From the NCBI RefSeq assembly GCF_021555155.1, contig NZ_JAKGBU010000042.1:1-44245 (forward strand): 44,245 bases of DNA, in the 5' to 3' direction. The stretch's first letter is position 1. Every line of letters starts with the position of its first letter. The position numbers and the translations under genes were made by a program. The notes below the pieces were generated by a model. That model did not search any database. It saw nothing but the letters and a program-made list of their open reading frames with translations, and was not told the DNA's origin. Of the stretch, positions 1 to 7,840 are shown one piece after another. The DNA is from Rhizobium alarense (GTDB lineage Bacteria > Pseudomonadota > Alphaproteobacteria > Rhizobiales > Rhizobiaceae).

Positions 1-54
1 CGGTCTCCGGCAAACCCGGCGCGGTTCAGCCTCGACCTTCAACAGCGGCTGCAT
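1..54 (-). CDS. Start of a leftward gene, partial (function unknown)
   Basis: Only the first 18 codons lie in the window. A minus-strand ATG ends at 54 and is preceded five bases away by GGGAGG (60-65), a strong ribosome-binding site, and farther upstream by a good promoter (see 88-124). The peptide starts MQPLLKVEAEP, which loosely recalls the N-terminus of an ABC-transporter ATPase, but 18 residues cannot identify it. It runs in the same direction as the RpiR regulator and the glutamine-synthetase-like gene and could belong to the same regulon. Confidence rests on start signals, not homology. Confidence 0.35.
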   Translation of the reverse strand, partial: MQPLLKVEAEPRRVCRRP

Positions 55-87
55 CGAAACCTCCCACGCCCGGGTCTCCCGTCCGGT

Positions 88-124
88 GTTGACAAATATC
101 ATTACCATTTCGACATTTGTCAAC
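88..124 (-). promoter_or_regulatory. Promoter overlaid by a 10-bp inverted repeat
   Basis: On the minus strand there is a perfect -35 box TTGACA (118-123) and a -10-like TGATAT (96-101), 16 bp apart, reading toward the partial gene at 1-54. A perfect inverted repeat, GTTGACAAAT (88-97) and ATTTGTCAAC (115-124), covers both boxes, the geometry expected of a repressor operator. The block is AT-rich against a GC-rich background. The regulator is unknown; the RpiR protein encoded nearby is a candidate by position only. Confidence 0.5.
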
Positions 125-135
125 ATTACATTTTT

Positions 136-167
136 ACAAATGACGATACTTCGATATCATTTGTCAA
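136..167. promoter_or_regulatory. Second dyad upstream of the left-edge promoter
   Basis: ACAAATGA (136-143) and TCATTTGT (157-164) form an 8-bp inverted repeat. The right arm continues as ATTTGTCAA (159-167), the same word as in the promoter dyad at 88-124. Three copies of ATTTGTCAA or its complement thus lie between 89 and 167, suggesting two binding sites for one regulator. The remaining sequence to 317 shows no gene or clear structure. Confidence 0.35.
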
Positions 168-317
168 AGTGGTCTCGAAATGGAGGATAAACACCTTACG
201 TATCAAATACTTGATAGGATTTCCCCCGGAGGCTGACCGAACGCGAAACGCCGGCGGTTGGGGCGCCGGTGTGTCGCAACGAGCGGGGAAAAGGGGAGAG
301 GCGGCTGGTTCCGCCGG

Positions 318-1631
318 TCAGTAGACGGCCTCGTAGGCGGCGCAGATTTCCGCCTGCGTCCTGCCGGCGAGGTAGCCGATCTCGCCCTGCTTGTGCTTGA
401 CGTAGACGTCGGCGAAGCCGTCCGGAAACCAGCCGGCCGCGATCGGGTTCGCCGCAAAACGCTGCAGCGCCGCATCCAGCGTCTGCGGCAGGCGGACATA
501 ACCACGCGCCGCGAGCGCATTGGCGGCAAGCCGCGACAGGTCCTCCTGCGTGGCCTCGGGCACCGCAAGCCCCTCCTCGATGCCCTGCACGCCGGCGTGA
601 ACGATCGCCGCGAGTGCCAGGTGCGGGTTGGCCGCCGCGTCGGCGGCGCGGAACTCGAAATTGAACTGGGCGGCCTTCGCCACGTCGCTCATGTCGGAAA
701 CCGGGCAGATGCGCACGGCGGCCTCGCGGTCCCGGAAGCCGAGATTGTTGAAGGCCGCGCTCCAGCGGTGCGGCGTCAGCCGGAGATAGGAGACGACGCT
801 CGGCGCCGTGATCGCAATGATCGCGTCCAGGTATTTGAGGATGCCCGCGACGAACTGGCCGGCGACGCCGGAGAGTTCGTGCCGGCCGGCCGGGTCATGG
901 GTCGCGGGCCTGCCTGCCGCGTCCAGCATGCTCAGATGCACGTGCACGCCGTTGCCGACGCCGGCGGGGTCGCGGATCGGCGTGAAGGTGTGCTCATAGC
1001 CGACGGTGCGCGCGACGATCCCGACGATCTCGCGGGTCACCAGCGCGTGGTCGGCGATCGTGACGCCCTCCTGCGGGCCCATCGTCACCTCGAACTGGCC
1101 GCCGCCGAATTCCTTGAGGATCGTGTCCGGTGTGACGCCTGCCTCCCGCATGGCGGCGACCACCATCTCGCAGAAGTAGCGCTCCTCCTGGAACCCGCCG
1201 AGCGTGAAGGCCTTGCCGATATCGTCCGTCAGGTGCTTGAGCTGGAACTCGTGCTCGAAGGCGCCGAGCAATCTCACGCCCGCGACTCGCTTCAGCCTCT
1301 CCAGCGCCGTCTCGAGGATCGAGCGGGTGCAGAATTCCCACGGCCGGCCGTCGGTATAGCGGATGTTGCCGAGCACGAAGTTCTCGAGCGGTGCGCCCTC
1401 CTCGCTGCCGACGCTGACGCGCGTCGCGGCGTCCGGAATGAGGACGAGGTCGCCGAGCGAGCCGAAGGGGCTTTCGGCGATCGTGTCGAAACAGGTGATC
1501 TGCACGTTGGTCGGCGTCCAGCCGACGCCGCGCTTCAGGCGTTTCTCCATGTCGGCAAGCGGAAAGGCCTTGCCGCGCACCTTGCCCGAAAGATCGCCGC
1601 AGCAGGCGACCATCATTTCCTCACGTTTCAT
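318..1631 (-). CDS. Glutamine synthetase-like ligase (GlnA/GlnT/PuuA superfamily)
   Basis: The 437-residue protein has the glutamine synthetase catalytic fold: metal-binding FEHEF (E126, E128), GGGQFEV near 177-182, GNGVHVH near 226-232, an arginine-rich R300-D-R302 segment, and FNFEFRAAD followed by ANPHLALAA near 323-342. Family members either make glutamine from glutamate and ammonia or join glutamate to an amine, as PuuA does with putrescine. It is slightly short at the N-terminus, starting directly in the beta-grasp strand (CGDLSGKVRGKAF). Its start overlaps the RpiR stop by 11 bases, so the two are co-transcribed and translationally coupled. Separation from the main glnA locus and the amidohydrolase neighbours favour a gamma-glutamyl-amine ligase or a dedicated ammonia-assimilating enzyme; sequence alone does not decide. 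Confidence 0.88.
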   Translation of the reverse strand: MKREEMMVACCGDLSGKVRGKAFPLADMEKRLKRGVGWTPTNVQITCFDTIAESPFGSLGDLVLIPDAATRVSVGSEEGAPLENFVLGNIRYTDGRPWEFCTRSILETALERLKRVAGVRLLGAFEHEFQLKHLTDDIGKAFTLGGFQEERYFCEMVVAAMREAGVTPDTILKEFGGGQFEVTMGPQEGVTIADHALVTREIVGIVARTVGYEHTFTPIRDPAGVGNGVHVHLSMLDAAGRPATHDPAGRHELSGVAGQFVAGILKYLDAIIAITAPSVVSYLRLTPHRWSAAFNNLGFRDREAAVRICPVSDMSDVAKAAQFNFEFRAADAAANPHLALAAIVHAGVQGIEEGLAVPEATQEDLSRLAANALAARGYVRLPQTLDAALQRFAANPIAAGWFPDGFADVYVKHKQGEIGYLAGRTQAEICAAYEAVY

Positions 1632-2520
1632 CGGTGTCCCCGTTGATCCTGCCCTGATCGTAGCCCGGCATCGCGAAACGGATGCCGTCCCAGTCGTTGA
1701 TGCGCTTCTGCGTCGCCTCCCAGTCGGCCTCCGAGACGCGCACGATCAGCGCCTCGACGAGCGCCATCGCGGCGGCGACCGTGTCCCAGGCCGTGCCGGC
1801 GTCGATCGGCAGCGCCACGATATGATCGGCGCTGCGTGCGGCCGGCGAGATCCACTTGTCGGTGACGACGACGACGGTGGCGCCCCGCGTCCGGGAAATT
1901 GTCTCGGCGAGACGCGCCAGGCTCGGCTGGTAGCGGCGAAAGTCGAAGAGGACGACGACGTCCCTCCTGCGCATGCGCAGCACGTGTTCCGGCCAGAATT
2001 CCGGATTGTCCGTCATGTGGTGGATGCCGCTGCGAATCTGCCGGAGATGCGTCGACAGGAACGAGGCGATGCTGTCGCTGACGCGGCCGCCGATGAGGAA
2101 GACGTTGCGCGCCGGATCGGCAAGCAGATCCGCAAGCATGTCGAACTGCGCCTGCGACACGGTCTCCGTCATCTCGCGCATCACTGTCGAGAGGCGGTCG
2201 ACATATTCGGCCAGGAAGTCGGAATGGCCGACCGGCGTCTGGCTGGATTTGAGATCGAGCGGCGAACGCTGGCCTTCCTTGAGCTCGGCGATCAGCTGGC
2301 GCTGCAGGTCCTGAAAGCCGCCGCAGCCGATCTTGCTGACGAAGCGGGTGATGGAAGGCGCGCTGACGCCGGTCTTCGCCGCCAGCTCCTGGATGCTTTC
2401 CAGGCCGGTGAAGGGGTAGTCGGCGAGGATGGCATTGGCGATCTTGCGTTCACTTGCCGTCAGTTGCACGGCCGCCTCGCGAATTCTCGTGCGGATGGAC
2501 GACGATTTTCCCTGGCTCAT
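1621..2520 (-). CDS. MurR/RpiR family transcriptional regulator
   Basis: The protein of 299 residues has an N-terminal RpiR helix-turn-helix domain (about 1-80; LAAKTGVSAPSITRFVSKIG is the recognition region) and a C-terminal SIS sugar/phospho-ligand domain (about 120-260; VFLIGGRVSDSIASFLSTH). RpiR proteins usually sense a metabolite of the pathway they control. It is transcribed leftward with the glutamine-synthetase-like gene and divergently from the amidohydrolase/ABC importer operon. The intergenic dyad at 2568-2597 is the obvious operator candidate for control of both directions. The ligand is unknown; no sugar-phosphate enzyme lies nearby, so a nitrogenous effector is plausible. Confidence 0.9.
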   Translation of the reverse strand: MSQGKSSSIRTRIREAAVQLTASERKIANAILADYPFTGLESIQELAAKTGVSAPSITRFVSKIGCGGFQDLQRQLIAELKEGQRSPLDLKSSQTPVGHSDFLAEYVDRLSTVMREMTETVSQAQFDMLADLLADPARNVFLIGGRVSDSIASFLSTHLRQIRSGIHHMTDNPEFWPEHVLRMRRRDVVVLFDFRRYQPSLARLAETISRTRGATVVVVTDKWISPAARSADHIVALPIDAGTAWDTVAAAMALVEALIVRVSEADWEATQKRINDWDGIRFAMPGYDQGRINGDTDET

Positions 2521-2567
2521 CGGCTGCGCTTCCCTTCTTCCAAGCGGATATTGCTTCCTGAAAATAA

Positions 2568-2597
2568 ATAGTCAAACAGAAAAATATGATTGACTAT
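2568..2597. promoter_or_regulatory. Candidate RpiR operator (8-bp inverted repeat)
   Basis: ATAGTCAA (2568-2575) and TTGACTAT (2590-2597) form a perfect inverted repeat with a 14-bp spacer, in the AT-rich gap between the RpiR gene and the divergent amidohydrolase operon. A further TTTGACT lies at 2612-2618. Position and symmetry fit autoregulation plus control of the rightward operon. It shares the core TTGAC with the dyad at 88-124 but is otherwise different. No promoter boxes could be assigned with confidence. Confidence 0.5.
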
Positions 2598-2653
2598 GAT
2601 TGAAAAATTTCTTTGACTGATGCCCATGCTGCCCCGCACCATCGACGGTAGAA

Positions 2654-3496
2654 ATGGGGGCATGTCGGGCCTTGAGTTCCATGCTGAGGATGGCAGATCG
2701 CGACACGACCAGGCTGCTGAGGGCGGGCGATCCCGACCCGGTCGAATGGGTCAACGCGCGCGCGCCGTCGGCGTTTTTCCTGACCTGCGAACATGCCGGC
2801 CGCGCGGTGCCGGCGGCGCTCGGCGACCTTGGCGTCCCGGCAGCCGAAATGGACCGCCACATCGCCTATGACGTCGGCGCCGAAGGCCTGTCGCGCGGGC
2901 TTGCCGAAAGGCTTGCGGCGCCGCTCGTGCTGCAGCGCTACAGCCGCCTCGTCATCGACTGCAACCGCCCCTTCGAAGCCGCCGACTGCGTCGTCGCGCG
3001 CAGCGACGGAACCGACGTGCCGGCCAATGCCGGCATCGCGGACTGGGACCGCCGCCGCCGCTATGTCGAGATCCACCAGCCGCTGCACGAGGCGATCGCC
3101 GTTGCGCTCGACCAGCGGCGCGCCGCCGGCCGGCCGACGTTTCTCGTCTCCGTCCACAGCTTCACCCCCGTCATGCGGGCGAGCGGTGCCGTGCGGCATT
3201 TCGAGCTCGGGCTGCTCTGCAACCGCGATCCGCGCCTTGCCGAAACGCTCGCCGGCGCCTTCCGGGCGGCCCATCCGGATATCGGCGTCAGGCTCAACGA
3301 ACCCTATGTCGTCGACGATGTCTCCGATTACACGATCCCCGTCCACGGCGAGCGGCGCGGCATCCCGCACGTGCTTCTCGAGGTGCGCAACGACCTCGTC
3401 GCCGATGCGCGCGGGCAGGAGGAATGGGTCGACCGCCTGGCCGGCCCGCTGCGTCGCGCCGCCGACATGCTGAAGGAAATCCCCGATGGCCGCTGA
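2654..3496 (+). CDS. N-formylglutamate amidohydrolase family protein (HutG-like)
   Basis: The protein (280 residues from this start) carries PF05013-type hallmarks: FLTCEHAG (42-49), RHIAYDVGA (68-76), RLVIDCNRP (98-106), SVHSFTP (166-172) and, near the C-terminus, HGERRGIPHVLLEVRNDLV. Family members cleave N-formylglutamate to glutamate and formate, but many homologues outside histidine operons have other acyl or amide substrates. No other histidine-degradation gene is present, so hutG is not assigned. In-frame ATGs at 2681 and 2690 are alternative starts; 2690 (MADRDTTRLLRAGD) fits where homologues begin. It is first in the rightward operon and its stop overlaps the next start by 11 bases. 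Confidence 0.88.
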   Translation: MGACRALSSMLRMADRDTTRLLRAGDPDPVEWVNARAPSAFFLTCEHAGRAVPAALGDLGVPAAEMDRHIAYDVGAEGLSRGLAERLAAPLVLQRYSRLVIDCNRPFEAADCVVARSDGTDVPANAGIADWDRRRRYVEIHQPLHEAIAVALDQRRAAGRPTFLVSVHSFTPVMRASGAVRHFELGLLCNRDPRLAETLAGAFRAAHPDIGVRLNEPYVVDDVSDYTIPVHGERRGIPHVLLEVRNDLVADARGQEEWVDRLAGPLRRAADMLKEIPDGR

Positions 3497-4136
3497 CCAC
3501 CCGACGACCCGCGAAATCCCCCTCGATCCGGCCGCGTCCGCGATCCTCTTCATCGACGTGCAGAATTTTTCCGTGCGGCGCGACGGCGGCGAGTTCAAGG
3601 ACGTCCCTGACGCCGACATCACGGGAAAATACGGCTACTATTTCAGGCGCATCCACGACGTCGCGATCCCGAACATGCAGAAGCTGCTCGCCGGCTTCCG
3701 TGCGGCGCATATCGAGGTGCTGCACACGACCATCGAGAGCCTGACGAAGGACGGCCGCGATCGCAGCCTCGACTACAAGATCACCGGCTTCAACGTGCCG
3801 AAGGGCTCCCGGGACGGCAAGGTGATCGACGAGCTTGCGCCGCTGGAGGACGAGATCGTCTTGCCGAAGGGCTCGTCGAGCGTCTTCGTCTCCACCCACA
3901 TCGACTACATCCTGCGCAATCTCGGCGTGAAGCAACTGGTGCTGTGCGGGCTGCTGACCGACCAGTGCGTCGAATCGGCCGTGCGCGACGCCTGCGACCT
4001 CGGCTATCTCGTGACGCTCGTGCCGGACGCCTGCGGCACCTATTCCGAGGAGCGGCACGAGACGTCGCTCAGGGCCATCAAGGGCTATTGCCGGCAGGTC
4101 ACGACGGACGCGCTGCTCAGGGAAATCGGCCGATAG
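3486..4136 (+). CDS. Isochorismatase-family cysteine hydrolase (first copy)
   Basis: The 216-residue cysteine hydrolase has the Asp-Lys-Cys triad: D24 in LFIDVQN, K128 in VLPKGSSS and C161 in LLTDQCVES. Characterised relatives (nicotinamidase, N-carbamoylsarcosine amidase, ureidoacrylate and biuret hydrolases) hydrolyse amide or ureido C-N bonds through a thioester. It shares with the second copy at 8877-9545 the motif DGRDRSL followed by K and GFN, not part of the general family signature, which suggests related substrates. It overlaps the HutG-like gene and precedes the substrate-binding protein by 120 bp, in which only the ribosome site of the next gene is evident. The substrate is unknown. 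Confidence 0.88.
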   Translation: MAADHPTTREIPLDPAASAILFIDVQNFSVRRDGGEFKDVPDADITGKYGYYFRRIHDVAIPNMQKLLAGFRAAHIEVLHTTIESLTKDGRDRSLDYKITGFNVPKGSRDGKVIDELAPLEDEIVLPKGSSSVFVSTHIDYILRNLGVKQLVLCGLLTDQCVESAVRDACDLGYLVTLVPDACGTYSEERHETSLRAIKGYCRQVTTDALLREIGR

Positions 4137-4256
4137 GCCCGAAAGACGACAAGGGGCGGAAACGGGAGACCACAACAAGCGGGCCGCGACACGACAACGA
4201 CAAGGCCGGGCCGTCGATCAGTTCACGCCGAAGGGCATCACGAAAGGGGAACGACC

Positions 4257-5426
4257 ATGATGAAGACGTCCAGAATGCTCCTGACCGCGGGCCTCGTGCT
4301 TGCGGCCTCCGCCGCATCGGCTGCCGACGACAGGATCGTCATCGGCGGCGCGCTGTCGATGACCGGCATCCAGGCACCGCTCGACACGCCCGGCTACAAC
4401 GGCGCGCAGGTTGCCGTGAAATACCTGAACGACAATGGCGGCCTGCTCGGCAAGCCGGTCGAGTTCATCAATATCGACGGCAAGTCCGATCCGGTGACGG
4501 TGGGCAACGTCGCCGTCGAACTGATCGACAAGGGTGCCGAACTGATCGTCGCGCCCTGCGACTTCGACTTCGGCGGCCCGGCAAGCCGCGAGGCGCAGTC
4601 GGCCGGCCTCGTCGGCATCTCGACCTGTGCCTCCGACCCGCTCTATTCGTCCTGGTCGCTCGGCGACAAGCAGTTCACGCTCTCCATGTGGAACACCACG
4701 ATGGGCGCGGTCGCCGCCGACTATGCGGTCAAGGAGAAGGGCTGGAAGACGGCCTATGTCGTCACCGACCAGTTCATCGCCTATACCAAGTCGCTGTCGA
4801 AATATTTCGTCGAACAGTTCAAGGCGGACGGCGGCGAGATCCTGCTCGAAGACACCTACACCAACGGCGACAACAACTTTTCGGCCCAACTCGCGCGTCT
4901 CCAGGCGCTCGACAAGAAGCCGGACGTGATCTTCATCTCGTCCTACGGTCAGGACATCGGCGTCATCATCCGTGCGCTGCGCGAGGTCGGCTACGATGCG
5001 CCGGTGCTCGGCGGCGATGCCTATGACGACCCGGCGATGCATGAATCGCTCGGCGAGAAGTTCGGCAACGACGTCTTCTTCGTCACCCACACCTGGATGG
5101 GGCCGGAATCCCATCCGGACATGCCGAAATTCATCGAGCTCTACACGGCGATGCACGGCAAGGCACCGGATACGTCCTTCGTCTCGACGGGCTGGGATAC
5201 GATCATGCTGATGGCCGAGGCGATCAAGGCCGCCGGCTCGACGGACGGCGCCGCCGTTGCCAAGGCGCTGGAAGACGGCCAGTTCAATCTCTTGACCGGC
5301 GACCTCGACTACGGCACGGCGGAAGAAGGCCATGTTCCGAACAAGGCGGCGGTGCTGATCGAGCTGAAGGCCGGCAAGCCGACCTTCGTCGGCTGGCGCA
5401 AGCCGGAATCCCTGCCGAAGCCCTGA
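4257..5426 (+). CDS. Branched-chain-type ABC transporter substrate-binding protein
   Basis: The 389-residue protein begins with a secretion signal (MMKTSRMLLTAGLVLAASAASA, cleavage near residue 22-23) followed by a type-1 periplasmic-binding fold of the LivJ/LivK family (IVIGGALSMTG; later VFISSYGQDIGVIIRALREVGYDAPVLGG). It captures a solute in the periplasm and hands it to the permeases encoded downstream. Members of this family bind amino acids, amides, urea and aromatic acids, so amino-acid specificity should not be assumed; the flanking amidohydrolases point to an amide or ureido compound. AAAGGGGAACG lies just upstream of the start. Confidence 0.92.
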   Translation: MMKTSRMLLTAGLVLAASAASAADDRIVIGGALSMTGIQAPLDTPGYNGAQVAVKYLNDNGGLLGKPVEFINIDGKSDPVTVGNVAVELIDKGAELIVAPCDFDFGGPASREAQSAGLVGISTCASDPLYSSWSLGDKQFTLSMWNTTMGAVAADYAVKEKGWKTAYVVTDQFIAYTKSLSKYFVEQFKADGGEILLEDTYTNGDNNFSAQLARLQALDKKPDVIFISSYGQDIGVIIRALREVGYDAPVLGGDAYDDPAMHESLGEKFGNDVFFVTHTWMGPESHPDMPKFIELYTAMHGKAPDTSFVSTGWDTIMLMAEAIKAAGSTDGAAVAKALEDGQFNLLTGDLDYGTAEEGHVPNKAAVLIELKAGKPTFVGWRKPESLPKP

Positions 5427-5480
5427 TCCCGTCCGCATCGGGCCGGCATGACCTGCCGGCCCGCCACCATCGGAAACGCC

Positions 5481-6215
5481 ATGACTGAAACGCGTCTCGC
5501 GATCAACGACGTGTCGGTGGAGTTCACCGGCCTCCGCGCGCTCGACCATGTCTCGCTCGCCGTCGAAACCGGCGAGGTCGTCGGCCTCATCGGCCCGAAC
5601 GGCTCCGGCAAGACGACCCTCATCAACGCGATCACCGGCCAGGTGAAGCTCGCGACCGGCACGATCACGGCCGGCGACACGGTGCTTTCTAGCCTCAAGC
5701 CGCGCGACGTCGCGCTTGCCGGCGTCAGCCGCTCCTTCCAGATCGTGCGGCTCTTCAACGCGATGACGGTGCTGGAGAATGTCGAGGCCGGCGCGCTCGC
5801 CAAGGGCGTGGCGCGGGCCGCGGCGCGCGAGCGGGCGGAAACGCTGCTCACCGAATTCGGCCTTTTGGCGAAGGCCGACGAACTGGGCGACAGCCTCAGC
5901 TACGGCGACAAGCGCCGCGTCGAGATCGCCCGCGCGCTCGCCGCCGAACCGCGCTTCCTGCTGCTCGACGAGCCGGCCGCCGGCATGAACGACGCGGAAA
6001 CCGAGACGCTGCTGCACACGCTCTCCGAACTGCCGGAAAAACGCGGCCTCGGCCTGCTGATCATCGACCACGACATGGGCCTCATCATGCGCCTCTGCGA
6101 CCGGCTGCATGTGCTCGCCTCCGGCCGGACGATTGCGGAGGGGGACGCTGCCCATGTGCGCAGCCACCCGGCCGTCATCGAGGCCTATCTCGGAAAGGGG
6201 GCCGCGCATGCCTGA
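5481..6215 (+). CDS. ABC transporter ATP-binding protein, LivG type
   Basis: This ATPase (244 residues) has Walker A GLIGPNGSGKTT, the signature LSYGDKRRVEIARALA, Walker B FLLLDEPAAG and switch-region IIDHDMGLIM, the pattern of LivG subunits of branched-chain-type importers. The ATG at 5481 (MTETRLAIND) is preferred over one at 5448 because family homology begins there. It follows the substrate-binding gene by 54 bp and overlaps the second ATPase by 8 bases, so the transporter genes form one operon. Confidence 0.93.
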   Translation: MTETRLAINDVSVEFTGLRALDHVSLAVETGEVVGLIGPNGSGKTTLINAITGQVKLATGTITAGDTVLSSLKPRDVALAGVSRSFQIVRLFNAMTVLENVEAGALAKGVARAAARERAETLLTEFGLLAKADELGDSLSYGDKRRVEIARALAAEPRFLLLDEPAAGMNDAETETLLHTLSELPEKRGLGLLIIDHDMGLIMRLCDRLHVLASGRTIAEGDAAHVRSHPAVIEAYLGKGAAHA

Positions 6216-6945
6216 TGTTCCTCGGCCTGATGCTCCCATGCTCGAGGTGCGCGACCTCTCGGTCAGCTACGGCACCATCCGCGCGGTGCGCGGCATCAGC
6301 CTTTCCGTCGGCAAGGGCGAACTGGTCAGCCTTCTCGGCGCCAACGGCGCCGGCAAGTCCTCCACCATCAAATGCATCGCCGGCGCGCTGAAGGCGTCGG
6401 GCGGTGCGATCACGCTCGACGGCCGGGATATCACCAATGCGAGCCCGGAGCAGGTGGTGCGCGCCGGCCTTGCCACCGTGCCCGAGACCCGCGACGTCTT
6501 CCCCGACCTGACGGTTGCCGAAAACCTGATGCTCGGCGCCTACATCCACCGTCGCGACGGCGCCGGCAACCGGCAAAACCTCGGGCGCCTGCACGACCTC
6601 TTCCCGCGCCTTGCCGAACGCCGGACGCAGGCCGCCGGCACGCTGTCGGGCGGCGAGCAGCAGATGCTGGTGATCGCCCGCGCGCTGATGTCGCGGCCGA
6701 CCGTACTGCTGCTCGACGAGCCCTCGCTCGGGCTCGCGCCGGCTATCGTCGAGCGCATCTTCGAGATGATCGAAACGCTCAAACAATCCGGCCTCACCAT
6801 CCTGCTCGTCGAGCAGAACGTGAACCAGGCGCTCGCCGTGGCCGACCGCGCCTATGTCATGCGGCTTGGCGCGATCGTCGCATCCGGCACGGCAGACGAG
6901 ATCCGCTCGGCGAGCGATCTCAGCGCACATTATCTGGGAGGCTGA
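6208..6945 (+). CDS. ABC transporter ATP-binding protein, LivF type
   Basis: The second ATPase of the importer has 245 residues, with Walker A LLGANGAGKSS, signature LSGGEQQMLVIARAL, Walker B VLLLDEPSLGLAP and the LivF-typical LVEQNVNQALAVADRAYVM. The ATG at 6208 overlaps the end of the LivG-type gene by 8 bases; an internal ATG at 6238 starts the conserved MLEVRDLSVSYG. Upstream in-frame ATGs fall inside the previous gene and give non-homologous sequence. It would form the NBD heterodimer with the preceding subunit. Confidence 0.93.
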   Translation: MPDVPRPDAPMLEVRDLSVSYGTIRAVRGISLSVGKGELVSLLGANGAGKSSTIKCIAGALKASGGAITLDGRDITNASPEQVVRAGLATVPETRDVFPDLTVAENLMLGAYIHRRDGAGNRQNLGRLHDLFPRLAERRTQAAGTLSGGEQQMLVIARALMSRPTVLLLDEPSLGLAPAIVERIFEMIETLKQSGLTILLVEQNVNQALAVADRAYVMRLGAIVASGTADEIRSASDLSAHYLGG

Positions 6946-6949
6946 CGCC

Positions 6950-7840
6950 ATGGCTTTCGCGATCCAGTTCCTCATCGATGTGCTCAGCCTCGGCGGCGCC
7001 TATGCGCTGATGGCGCTCGGTCTCGTCATCATCTACGGCATCCTGCGGCTGGTGAACTTCGCCTATGGCGAACTCATCATGGTCGCCGGCTACACGATGT
7101 TCCTCGCCAGCGGCTCCGGCCTGCCGTGGATTATCATGGCGGTGCTTGCCGTCGCCATGTCCGTGGTCTTCGGCATCATCACCGACTATGCCGCCTTCCG
7201 GCCCGTGCGGGCGAAATCGGTGACGGCGGTGCTGATCACCTCCTTCGCCTTCTCGAACCTCCTGCAGAACGCCGCGCTGCTCTTCATCTCGCCGCGCCCG
7301 CGCAACGTGCCGCTGCCGGAAATCTTTTCGCAGACGGTGTCGATCGGCGGGGCGATCACGCCGGTGCGCAACCTGATCACGATCGGCGCCTCGGTCGTGC
7401 TGCTCGCCGCCGTCGGCTTCCTGATGCGCAGGACGACGCTCGGCATCGCCATGCGGGCGGCAGCGACCAACTTCACCATGGCGCGCATGCTCGGCGTGCC
7501 GGCGAACCTCATCATCTCGTCGGCCTTCGCGCTTTCCGGCTTCCTCGCCGGCGTCGTCGCGATCCTCTGGATCGGGCGTATCGGCACGGTCGTTCCGGGC
7601 ATCGGGCTGGAGCCGCTGCTCGTCGCCTTCATCGCCACCGTCATCGGCGGCATGCGGAGCCTGCCCGGCGCCGTCGTCGGCGGCTTCCTGCTGGCGCTGA
7701 TCGACACGACGCTGAACTACACCCTGCCGCAGGACCTGCTGAAATTCCGCGACGCCTTCACCTTCAGCCTCGTCATCCTGATCCTGCTCTGGCGGCCGGA
7801 CGGGCTGATCAGGGGGCCGGCCTCCGGACAGCGCACATGA
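6950..7840 (+). CDS. ABC transporter permease, LivH type
   Basis: The membrane protein of 296 residues has about eight hydrophobic segments and LivH-like sequence, including GGAYALMALGLVIIYGILRLVNFAYGEL near residues 14-41. The ATG at 6950 lies four bases after the stop of the preceding ATPase gene; longer frames begin inside that gene. It pairs with the LivM-type protein to form the translocation pore in the inner membrane. Its stop overlaps the next start in an ATGA arrangement. Confidence 0.92.
   Translation: MAFAIQFLIDVLSLGGAYALMALGLVIIYGILRLVNFAYGELIMVAGYTMFLASGSGLPWIIMAVLAVAMSVVFGIITDYAAFRPVRAKSVTAVLITSFAFSNLLQNAALLFISPRPRNVPLPEIFSQTVSIGGAITPVRNLITIGASVVLLAAVGFLMRRTTLGIAMRAAATNFTMARMLGVPANLIISSAFALSGFLAGVVAILWIGRIGTVVPGIGLEPLLVAFIATVIGGMRSLPGAVVGGFLLALIDTTLNYTLPQDLLKFRDAFTFSLVILILLWRPDGLIRGPASGQRT

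Noticed and set aside
1-54. Possible frameshift in the partial left-edge gene (another frame reads LNRAGFAGD, like an ABC ATPase start)
   Set aside because: Only 18 codons are visible, too few to separate a frameshift from chance resemblance.
2654-3496. Assigning the first operon gene as hutG of histidine degradation
   Set aside because: No hutH, hutU, hutI or hutF-like gene accompanies it; the family is broader than the Hut enzyme.
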